Positions 56,286 to 64,000 of a stretch of 64,000 nucleotides of DNA are shown here, piece by piece. This DNA comes from Armigeres subalbatus (lineage: Eukaryota; Arthropoda; Insecta; Diptera; Culicidae). Position numbers and translations under genes: made by a program. The notes under the pieces are model-generated. The model was given only the letters and a program-made list of their open reading frames with translations. It had not been told where the DNA came from and ran no database searches. Numbering within the stretch: position 1 is the stretch's first letter; every line of letters begins with the position of its first letter. The stretch is taken from contig NC_085141.1 of NCBI RefSeq assembly GCF_024139115.2, positions 248,418,096 through 248,482,095 on the forward strand, given 5' to 3'.

Positions 56286-56930
56286 GATTTCGCAGACAAC
56301 GGACCGTTCGGAGAATGGCAAATTCTAAAAATCCTATGAAATTTCCTCGATTATGAATTTGGTTATGAGATGTTGTTTATCTTAGATGTGTATTGTTACG
56401 AGGAATAACAGCAGAAATTTCACTCAAGACGAAGTTTCTCCATATTACCAAACATTATCTCTTGACATCTGTCTGTCCGAGCGACGTTCACCGATGGATG
56501 GTTGCTGTAGAAAGTTTCCACTGAGGTGGCGTCTTCATTGATTTTATACAAAAGAAGGTTGATCCGACTATCCGAAATAATCTTTCTTCAAAGTGCACAA
56601 CTCAATCGTAAATAGCGAATTTGATAGCGCGTCGGAGGGAGATGATGTAGTGAATTTTAATGAATGGGATCACTAACAGCAACCAAGCTACCACGCAAAA
56701 CCCAATGCCACCGAAACAGTCCATTTTCGCAATTAACTCTTCCTTTTCGTAAAATGTTGGTCCTGAGAAGAACCAATTTTCTTTTCCCAATTCCCATTCC
56801 AATAACTAACTGCATCCAATCGCTTGTGTAAATTTGCAGCATTGCCACACTGCCACCCACTTCGTGCTGCTGTGTCCGTTTCGCTGCATCGAATGTCGGA
56901 CTGCCTTCTGTGGAATTCTGATAAAAAAGG
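56286..56930 (-). repeat. Stem-loop repeat unit, copy
   Basis: Plus start MANSKNPMKFPRL then stop (56317). GGTTCTTCTCAGGACC on the minus strand (plus 56758-56773) with GAAAAGGAAGAG downstream. Minus ORF 56802-56602 reads GKENWFFSGPTFYEKEELIA then a hydrophobic VVAWLLLVIPFIKI stretch. Confidence 0.65.
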
Positions 56931-57110
56931 GCTCGCGCGCGCCGAGCAGCAGCTTTCTTGTATTTAATAAATTAAACCCATAAGCCCCGCCCCTTTGTGA
57001 GCTGATATGGTGTAAATATAATGTGCACTCATAACGAGGCGGGGCTAATTAAATTACTGCATTAGATATAAGAAAGCTGCTTTTCGGCGCGCGCGAGCCA
57101 TTTCGATCGG
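56931..57110. promoter_or_regulatory. Bidirectional promoter-like palindrome, copy
   Basis: Same structure as 56083-56285, with a short deletion in the core (AACGAGGCGGGGCTAAT, no GATTAATGAAGG). Plus TATA at 57066-57072. Confidence 0.55.
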
Positions 57111-57504
57111 TATTCCGCAGACAACGGACCGTTCGGAGAATGACAAATTCTAAGAATCCTATTAAATTTTCTCGCAAGATTCTGAATTTGGTTATGAGAT
57201 CAATCGTAAATAGCGAATTTGATAGCGCGTCGGAGGGAGATGATGTAGTGAATTTTAAAGAATGGGATCACTAACAGCAACCAAGCTACCACGCCAAACC
57301 CAATGCCACCGAAACAGTCCATTTTCGCAATTAACTCTTCCTTTTCGTAAAATGTTGGTCCTGAAAAGAACCAATTTTCTTTTTCCAATAACTAACTGCA
57401 TCCAATCGCTTGTGCAAATTTGCAGCGTTGCCACACTGCCACCCACTCCGTGCTGCTGTGTCCGCTTCGCTGCATCGAATGTCGAACCGCCTTCTGTGGA
57501 ATCT
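57111..57504 (-). repeat. Stem-loop repeat unit, internally deleted
   Basis: The plus start MTNSKNPIKFSRKILNLVMR (57141) is cut at 57200 and joined directly to the ATCGTAAATAGCGAATTTG block, removing about 390 bases present in the neighbours. The minus-strand motif reads GGTTCTTTTCAGGACC (plus 57356-57371), differing from the other copies only in the loop. Minus ORF 57388-57200 matches 56802-56602. Confidence 0.65.
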
Positions 57505-57706
57505 CGATCAAAATGGCTCGCGCGCGCTGAACAGCAGCTTTCTTGTATTTAATAAATTAAACCCGTTAGCCCCGCCCCTTTGTGAGCTGATATGGTGTAA
57601 ATATAATGTGCACTCTTAACGATTAATGAAGGGGCGGAGCTAATAGGATTACATCATTAGATATAAGAAAGCCGCTTTTCCGCGCGCGCGAGCCATTTCG
57701 ATCGGG
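57505..57706. promoter_or_regulatory. Bidirectional promoter-like palindrome, copy
   Basis: Complete module with CGATCAAAATGGCTCGCGCG left arm and CGCGCGCGAGCCATTTCGAT right arm; plus TATA at 57661-57667. It drives, if active, the intact small ORF at 57738 on the plus strand. Confidence 0.6.
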
Positions 57707-57737
57707 TTTCCACAGACAAAGGACCGTTCGGAGAATT

Positions 57738-57938
57738 ATGAATTCTAAGATTTCAATGAAACATTCTCGAAAGATTCCGAATTTGGTTATGAGTTGTTGT
57801 TTATCTAAGATGCGTATTGTTGCGAGGAATGATAACAAAAATTTGACTCAAGACGAAGTTTCTTCATATTACCAAACATTATCTCTTGAAATCTGTCTGT
57901 CCAAGCGACGTTCACTAATGGGTAGTTGCTGTAGGTAG
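57738..57938 (+). CDS. Hypothetical 66-aa basic protein of the repeat unit
   Basis: Begins MNSKISMKHSRKIPNLVMSC about 70 bases downstream of the plus TATA box (57661) and continues CLSKMRIVARNDNKNLTQDE, VSSYYQTLSLEICLSKRRSL, MGSCCR. It is basic with four cysteines near the ends. It is the only uninterrupted copy: equivalents at 55438 and 56314 hit early stops, and those at 49627 and 57141 are truncated. The alternative upstream ATG at the same place in other copies reads MTNSKNP. I do not recognise the family. It could be a real small gene or a chance survivor of a non-coding repeat. Confidence 0.35.
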   Translation: MNSKISMKHSRKIPNLVMSCCLSKMRIVARNDNKNLTQDEVSSYYQTLSLEICLSKRRSLMGSCCR

Positions 57939-58600
57939 ATAGTTTTCACAAAGGTGGCGTCTTCATGGATTTTATACAAAAGAAAGTTGATTCGAAATAA
58001 ACTTTCTTCAAAGTTCAAAACTCAATCGTAAATAGCGAATTTAATAGCGCGTCGGAGGGAGATGATGTAGAAAATTTTAATGGATGGGATCACTAACAGC
58101 AACCAAGCTACCACGCCAAACCCGATGCCACCGAAACAGTCCATTTTCGCAATTAACTCTTTCTTATAAAATGTTGGTCCTGAGAAGAACCAATTTTCTT
58201 TTCCCAATGTTCCTTTCCAACTAACTGACACCACAATTTGTAATGAATTTTCAGCATCGGCACTGGCGGTGCGGGATCGCCACAGTGCTATTTTTATGGT
58301 CAACCTTTTCTTCATATGAAATTCTGGTTCGTTGAGGTTGAATGATCTGCAGCAACACATCGAGCACCACCACCAATGCGATGGATTTTCTTTGAAAATA
58401 TTTTTAGCGTCTCCGTGATGCTGTGTTCTCTCCGCTAAGATCGCTTTGATGCGTCTGCTATGCGTAAAATCTTGTTCCAACTGAGGATTAGATCCAAACC
58501 CGCAAGTGATTGATTTTTGATGTCTGTGCTAGTGATGCATGTACGTGATTGGTTAGTTTACCTATTTCTAAACTTTTTATCAATTATCGATCATAAATAG
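57939..58600 (-). repeat. Stem-loop repeat unit, copy
   Basis: Spacer blocks GGTGGCGTCTTCA (57953) and GCGCGTCGGAGGGAGATGAT (58048), then GGTTCTTCTCAGGACC on the minus strand (plus 58178-58193) with AAGAAAGAG downstream, then the segment shared with 49750-50160. The minus ORF 58480-58022 spans it. Confidence 0.65.
58022..58480 (-). CDS. Hypothetical 152-aa ORF with C-terminal hydrophobic segment
   Basis: Reads HWWWCSMCCCRSFNLNEPEF, SADAENSLQIVVSVSWKGTL, GKENWFFSGPTFYKKELIAK, then GIGFGVVAWLLLVIPSIKIF (possible membrane segment) and ISLRRAIKFAIYD. The frame is kept at 49953-49696 and its C-terminal part at 56802-56602 and 57388-57200, but these copies are very similar in DNA, so this is weak proof of coding. 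The histone-type stem-loop motif lies inside this frame (WFFSGP), so either the ORF or the stem-loop is likely incidental. More distant copies (2607-2275, 48911-48729) use other frames. Confidence 0.25.
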   Translation of the reverse strand: MEQDFTHSRRIKAILAERTQHHGDAKNIFKENPSHWWWCSMCCCRSFNLNEPEFHMKKRLTIKIALWRSRTASADAENSLQIVVSVSWKGTLGKENWFFSGPTFYKKELIAKMDCFGGIGFGVVAWLLLVIPSIKIFYIISLRRAIKFAIYD

Positions 58601-58724
58601 TTAAAAATCAGTATTTTCAAATTAATACAAAGAAGCGTTGACTCATCCTTGATCGAATGGTCCAAAAAAATTGAAAATCCATCGAGAAACGGCTTAGATA
58701 TTAAAATTTAAAGTCTATCATATT

Positions 58725-59060
58725 TTCTTGACGGTCCCAGATTTTCGCAATCGTAAAGTGTACCCCAATATAGAAAACACAGACGTAGTCCTACGTCAAA
58801 AACAAAATGGATCGGATCTGGTTCGTGAAGAAGGGGATTATTGGCTACACGGACCACAACAGAAAGATGAAAGAGGAAGAAAGAAAGGAACTAGCGCAGT
58901 CGACGACTCATCGACGGGAGTTTTTTTTTATTGCTGTTGGATCGGCAGACCAATCTCCACCAAAGAAGACATTCCGTATACAAGATGCTTCTGAAACTTC
59001 TTCAGAATAATTTTTGTATCATTTCTAATGCTTTCGGCTCCATAGAGTTTACAATTAAAT
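58725..59060 (+). pseudogene. Third copy of the KEN-unit ORF, middle part
   Basis: The frame 58807-59010 reads MDRIWFVKKGIIGYTDHNRK, MKEEERKELAQSTTHRREFF and DQSPPKKTFRIQDASETSSE, overlapping the 47200-47290 and 50420-50470 copies. It bridges the segment deleted from the 47-kb copy. It stops where the 50-kb copy stays open. GACGTAGTCCTACGTC precedes it (58781), as at 50330. No promoter or N-terminus is present. Confidence 0.45.
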
Positions 59061-59149
59061 AATTGAGCCAAATAAATGAACGAAATGTTGAAAAAAAGCA
59101 ATGACCTCGACATCGTTTCAAAAGTATGACGAAAATCTGTATATATAAA

Positions 59150-59510
59150 AATAAAAGGTCCGAACATCGACTCGGATCATTACCTTGTAATTGCAAAAAT
59201 TCGGGCGCTACTCTCCAGTGTCACGAATTCACAAAACAACAGAACGATGCGTTTCAATATCCAACGCTTGTCAGTTGCAGGAGTTGCTGAACAGTACCAC
59301 CAGAAGCTGGACGAGCGGATAGGAGATGCCACCGGATCTGGCGACATCAACAGGTTGTGGGAACATATCCACGAAACTGTGACAACAACAGCGCAGGAAG
59401 TGTTGGGCACTGCACAGCGACGCCAACGAAATGGTTGGTTTGATGAGGAGCGTCAGCGAGTGATGGACGAGAAAAATGTTGCTAGGAGTTATAACGATCA
59501 ATGTTGTATT
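59150..59510 (+). pseudogene. LINE fragment: endonuclease end and linker (RTE-like)
   Basis: The plus frame reads DSDHYLVIAKIRALLSS (SDH endonuclease motif), then FNIQRLSVAGVAEQYHQKLD, and QRRQRNGWFDEERQRVMDEK, the linker typical of the LINE A/B group. It lacks any RT motif; similarity ends near 59500. Confidence 0.7.
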
Positions 59511-59638
59511 TTATTTCGGGTTTCCACCTTTGAAATTATTATCGATAAATATTCCTACATAGAATTATTTTAGCGTGCAAAAAGAAACATTACGGCTTTA
59601 AAGTTTATATAAGCTTATGCTTCAATACGCCACCTATA

Positions 59639-60543
59639 TATGAACCGGTGCGGTGCCAGTGCCAGACGCATTTTCCCAAAATTATCGAAAAATAAATTCA
59701 TTTTCGCAAATTTTTGCAACTAAACTGTACCAACATGTTATGACTGATGTGCCTGAAGATAGTAATGAAAAATAAGCGAAGTTTATGACAAATTTCAAGT
59801 TTATTGGAGCAAATTGCACATGTACCACTATTAATGGAAACAAAAGGAAACAGAAACCGAAAAACGTTGACATTAAAAGTGGTACATGTACATTTTTTAA
59901 ATCATTCTAAACGGCAGTAAACTATCTTGAAATTCAAAATAGGATTAAAATCTATTGTGAAAACAGACATGTTGCACTCGCTTGGCTGTGGGTATACAAT
60001 AGTAAAGCACATGTGGAGATTGGACAAATCAAGCATCCGAAAGATATTCAATTTGCAAAACAGAGAGCCAACCGCGGTGGAGGTTGGTACTCGGATTCTG
60101 ATGGCTTTTCCGCAAACGTGACCTTTAAGTGGTCTTGTTGTGTAGGGGTTATCACGCCTATCTAGAGAGTAGGAGGTTGAGGGTTCGAGTCCCTCCAAGA
60201 CACGTGGATTCTTTTTCGCAAATTTCATATCAATTTGTCCATTTCGAAACATATGCTGTGCATATGCACAGCCAAGATATTTAACAAAAAAATGTTGCCG
60301 AATTTTCTTTTAAATAAGTTAATGTTAGTGGGTGGAACTGTACATGTACCACTTTTTCTGGTAACGAAATGGCCATTGTGATATATACCAGAAAATAAAA
60401 TGTGCATATCTCCAGATTTTGTTGCCAAAAATCACTTTTTCATTATTCCCTTATTAGATCTTTGCAAATAGAAGCCGTTGGTGTATAAAACTCAAAATTG
60501 ACAAAAATGGTTCATGTACCACTTTCGCTGGCACCGGTTCATA
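59639..60543. mobile_element. MITE carrying a tRNA-like gene, TA TSD
   Basis: ATATGAACCGGTGC occurs at 59638-59651 and inverted at 60531-60544, so the element is about 901 bp (59641-60541) between TA dinucleotides. Inside are repeated phrases CATGTACCACTTT (59817, 60344, 60515) and the tRNA-like sequence at 60131. No transposase. Confidence 0.65.
60131..60216 (+). tRNA. tRNA-like gene, anticodon AGA in a class I fold
   Basis: A full cloverleaf can be drawn. The acceptor is GGTCTTG/CAAGACA (six pairs plus a G-A mismatch at 1-72). The D-arm is GTG/CAC, and the anticodon stem CCTAT/GTAGG has loop CTAGAGA (anticodon AGA at 60164-60166). The variable loop has 5 bases, and the T-arm GAGGG/CCCTC is perfect with loop TTCGAGT. 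A T5 Pol III terminator lies at 60212-60216. AGA would be a serine anticodon, but tRNA-Ser needs a long variable arm, which is absent. It is probably a tRNA-derived or degenerate gene carried by the MITE; a tRNA-scoring program would settle it. Confidence 0.55.
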
Positions 60544-60602
60544 TGAAAACCGTAAACTGTGATTCAAATTTGCATGAGAAACTTTCAAACTTGTATATAG
60601 GG

Positions 60603-60824
60603 TACACACTTAAATCATTTCACAGATTTCGGTGAATTTTGCTTCAATTCACCGAAATCTCAACAGCAGATTTGTTCGGTAATTATTTCACCGATTTTTT
60701 GCGGTATTTTCCTTTGTTCAACTGTCAGAACCACCAAAAAATCTGTAAAATTTTTACCGAACAGTTCTGCTGTTGAGATTTCGGTGAAATTTCACAGAAA
60801 TCTGCGATTTATTTTAAATGTGTA
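60603..60824. mobile_element. 218-bp palindromic MITE, TA TSD
   Basis: The element at 60605-60822 begins CACACTTAAATCATTTCACA and ends with the imperfect complement. Inner arms CACCGAAATCTCAACAGCAG and CTGCTGTTGAGATTTCGGTG pair perfectly. TA flanks both sides. Non-coding. Confidence 0.8.
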
Positions 60825-61210
60825 GTGAGCTAATTCCCGTCGTAGTATGTACTGCATGGTTTTCTAATCCAATTTAAGAGCTAACCCAACTACTGACTGT
60901 AATTAATTTATATGTAACTTGTATTTAAGAATTCCTACTTTTCATTACGTACTATTAGCGCAATGAACAAATAATGGTTTATTAGGAATCGGTAATCAAA
61001 GATACCCTTAATTTTTTTTAAATTTTGTCTTACGAAAATCTGTTCACGTCCATGATAGTTTTCATTCGTCCAATCCAATATTCGGTGGATTGCTGTCAAA
61101 TGAATCTTTTGGTATTGGTGTGTGATTTCAACAAGTACACCAAACTAGCTTTTTATGCGGTGCATATGCACCGTGTTAAATCAAAATGACATAAATTTAT
61201 TTAATATTGC

Positions 61211-61830
61211 CTGTTCTGAATATGTTTTGTATCCATTGTGAAAAACAGAATAGAATATGTGAATGGACGATGTTCTTGGTTATCCAAGAAATCACTGAAG
61301 TGATGTAGATCTGGAGGCCCTACATGCGTTACCAATGATCTACTGGGCTGTTTTGAATATGTAATATGCCTATTGTGGTACATGTGATAGAATATGCGTA
61401 GGGAAGATGTTCGCGGTTACCCAAGAAGCCCATGTTATCCAAGTGAAGGCCTCCAGATCTACATGCGTTACCAATGATCTACAGGCCTGTTTTGAATATG
61501 TAATATGCGCATTGTAGCGTAATTGTGAAGTAAATTGATCTTTGGTTGCGCGTGTAGGTCGGAGGCCTTACTCCAGGAATTTCTTGGATAACCAAGAGCA
61601 TATGTTGTGAACGCATTCCATTCTTTGTACTACAGAGAGCATGTACCATTTTTCAATTGAGTAAATTGATCTTTGGTTACGCGTGTAGATCGGAAGGCCT
61701 TACTCCAGGAATTTCTTGGATAACCAAGAGCATATGTTGTGAACTTATTCTATTATTTGTACTACAGAGTGCATGTACCATTTTTCAATTGAGTAAATTG
61801 ATCTTTGATTACGCGTGTAGAATATATTTT
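61211..61830. repeat. Two adjoining tandem arrays of 131-139 bp units
   Basis: Units starting CTGTTYTGAATATGT at 61211, 61348 and 61487 (period 137-139) are followed by units with TAAATTGATCTTTGGTT at 61531, 61662 and 61794 (period 131-132). The two unit types share TTGGTTATCCAAGAAAT in opposite orientation, so the second array looks like an inverted and diverged version of the first. Confidence 0.8.
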
Positions 61831-62200
61831 CTTTGTTCCACAAGAAGCGGGTACCATATTTAAAACAACACTACAGGTCTTTGTTCACGAGTGTAGTACT
61901 CAAGCATTTTATTCCAGAAAATTCTTAAATAACTGGACGAACTATTTGCGACTTCTTACATAATAACTATCATGTCCGTCAATTTTTAAAGTCTAAACAA
62001 GTTTGCTTTTTGTTCCAGCTTAAAAAATTTCCCAGTACAATCCCATTTAATTCGCATAAAAAAAGGTTTGGTTGTACTTCTATTCAGTAAAATGCATTAG
62101 TCTGTCAAACATCTAACACAAGAGCGGAGCATGTACGTGGGTAGTGTTGCCATCAAATTTCTACTATGAAATTGTTTCCCAGTTTTTAATCCATATATAT
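61831..62200. other. Unassigned between arrays
   Basis: AT-rich; no ORF or repeat recognised. Confidence 0.4.
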
Positions 62201-62204
62201 AAAA

Positions 62205-63520
62205 CTCAATGTTTGTATGTTTGTATGTATGTTTGTATGTATGTTCCAGCATAACTTCTGAACGCATTGACCGATCTCAACCAAATTTGGAACACACATT
62301 CTTTATCTTAAGGAAACGACGATAGGGGGGTTATGGATGCTGTTTGGAAAAGGGGGAGGGTGTGGGGGGAGGTGTATTGCTTAGTCATCGATCAACTCAG
62401 TGTACCTTCTGAACCCCTTGGCCGATCTCAACCAAATTTGAAACACACATTCTTTATCTTAAGGAGGAGGCGATAGGGAGGTTCAACATGCTCTTTGAAA
62501 AAGGGGGAGGGTGTGGGGGGAGGTGTTTTGCTTAGTTATCGATGAACTCAGTGTAACTTCTGAACCCTTTGGCCGATTTCAACTAAATTTGGAACACAAA
62601 TTCTTTATCTTACAGAGGGGACGATAGGGGGTTAAGAATGCTCTTTGGAAAAGGGGGAGGGTGTGGGGGGAGAGGCATTGCTTATTTATTGATCAACTCA
62701 GTGTAACTTCTGAACCCTTTGGCCGATTTCAACCAAATTTGGAACACAAATTCTTTATCTTAAGGAGGGCGATAGGGGGGTAGATCATGCTCTTTGGAAA
62801 AGGGGAGGGTGTGTGGGGAGGGGTACTGCTTAGTTATCGATCAACTTAATGTAACTTCTGAACCTCTAGGCCGATTTCAACCAAATTTGGAACACAAATT
62901 CTTTATCTTAAGGAGGGGACGATATGGGGTTAAGCATGCTCTTTGGAAAAGGGGGAGGGTGTGGGGGGAGGTGTATTGCTAAGTTATCGATCACCTCAGT
63001 GTAAATTCTGATCCCCTTGGCCGATTTCAACCGAATTTGGAACACAAATTCTTTATTTTTAGGAGACGACGATAGGAGGGTTAGTGATGCTCTTTGGAAA
63101 AGAGAGAGGGTGTTGGTAGGAGGAGTATTGCTTACTTATTGAGCAACTCAGTGTAACTTCTGAACCCCTTGGCCGATTTCAAACAAATTCGGAACACAAA
63201 TTCATTATCATAAGGAGACGACGATAGGAGGTTAGGGATGATCTTTACAAAAGAGAGAGGGTATGAGGGGAGAGGTATTGTTTAGCAATCGATCAACTCA
63301 ATGTAAATCTTGAGTCTCATGACCGATTTGAACCAAATTTGTATCAAATATTTTCTGTCCTAAGGAAGCGATTTTAGTGGATATGAGTAAGTTATTTCAA
63401 AAAGGGGAGGGTGTGGGAGAGGGGTATTGCTTAGTTATCGATTAATTCAGCATGACTTCTGAACCCATTTATCGATGTCCACCAAATTTGGAACCCATAT
63501 TATCTGTCTAAGGAAGACTA
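62205..63520. repeat. 150-bp tandem repeat, about nine units
   Basis: After a TGTTTGTATGTATG tract (62211-62244), units with CTTCTGAACCCCTTGGCCGA, then CAACCAAATTTGGAACACA and TTCTTTATCTTAAGGA, and GGAAAAGGGGGAGGGTGTGG repeat at 62255, 62406, 62557, 62707, 62855, 63005, 63157, 63307 and 63456 (period 148-152). The last units are the most diverged. Known as a dispersed insect repeat type (recall). Confidence 0.9.
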
Positions 63521-63639
63521 TATCAGACTGGGTAGAAGTGTCATTTGGCCTAGGGTCATTCTACATGAAGGACATTTGGGATAATTAAGAACAGCATCAG
63601 AAAAATCTTGCATAGGAAGCAAGCATTTGCTGGGTATAA

Positions 63640-63935
63640 AACAATCATAATTGTTACCCTTCATCGGAATAATGGTATGCCCAGTGAAAGGCAATGATTA
63701 ATGTGTTTCCTTCTGAATGGTGGATGTGTTGCTTCTTTAAAAGTAGGCATTTGCTCGAAATAAGGCAATGGTTGGTGTGATCCCTTCTTTAAAAATATGC
63801 GTTTGCCCGAAATATGGCATCGATGGATGTTTTTCCTTCTTTAGAAAAAGACGTTTGCCTGGAATAAGACTTTTCAAACCCACGATCCCTTCTTCAAAAT
63901 CAGTCAGTGTTTCCAAAAGCCTTCTTTTAATCAAA
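63640..63935. repeat. About 62-bp imperfect tandem repeat
   Basis: Four to five units with TTTGCYCGAAATARGGCA and TTCCTTCTTTARAAA phrases (near 63690, 63750, 63810, 63870). The minus ORF 63934-63737 with HIFKEGITP repeats is a by-product. Confidence 0.75.
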
Positions 63936-64000
63936 TGATAAAATATGAATAAGTAAACACAATTACCCTGTTGACTGTTGGTTTTATCATTTTTCGATTT

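Overview
The window looks like nuclear DNA of an aedine-type mosquito (inferred, not proven). The signs are tRNA-related SINEs with GAA-triplet tails (Feilai type), many 5'-truncated non-LTR retrotransposons, dense TA- and 8-bp-TSD MITEs, mosquito-style minisatellites and very long introns. There are no bacterial-type operons, no rRNA genes and no CRISPR arrays.

The only host gene I can support is on the minus strand: three phase-compatible exons (26792-26868, 5349-5448, 4994-5148) that join into the N-terminal extracellular domain of a Cys-loop ligand-gated ion channel. The exons are separated by a 21.3-kb and a 200-bp intron. The rest of the window is therefore mostly intron or flank filled with mobile elements; later exons (Cys-loop, transmembrane part) lie left of the window and earlier ones probably right of it.

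Layout. 1-2040: two fragments of a Jockey-clade LINE. 2270-3420: dispersed fragment of a repeat family with histone-like 3' signals, split by a SINE. 3410-4350: degenerate inverted-end element with a second SINE. 4994-5448: two host exons. 7602-9327: two 863-bp direct repeats. 10128-11236: hAT element. 11822-17545: a nested stack (LINE A, split by LINE B, itself split by a CAC-ended transposon and a TA MITE). 18009-20505: R1-clade LINE. 21806-22395: 17-bp minisatellite. 23943-26667: SINEs and MITEs. 27592-29693: hAT-like foldback element. 30426-31201: two MITEs. 31945-33869: CR1/L2-like LINE. 35071-37048: MITEs and an LTR-element gag remnant. 39380-43320: microsatellite, SINE piece, satellite and 5' retroelement pieces. 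45285-46610: duplicated MITE material and a LOA/I-type gag remnant. 46749-59060: a cluster of repeated units with bidirectional TATA promoters, small ORFs and histone-type stem-loops, interrupted at 51250-55415 by an almost complete Jockey-clade LINE. 59150-60822: LINE piece, a MITE carrying a tRNA-like gene, and another MITE. 61211-63930: four different tandem arrays.

The most unusual part is the 46.7-59 kb cluster. One unit has, in order on the plus strand, CCAAT and TATA boxes, an ORF beginning with a DKENxxP degron, a C-terminal hydrophobic segment, and a histone-type stem-loop followed at the usual distance by a purine-rich element. This resembles a replication-dependent mRNA gene but does not encode a recognisable histone. 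The copies here are decayed, so the function is open.
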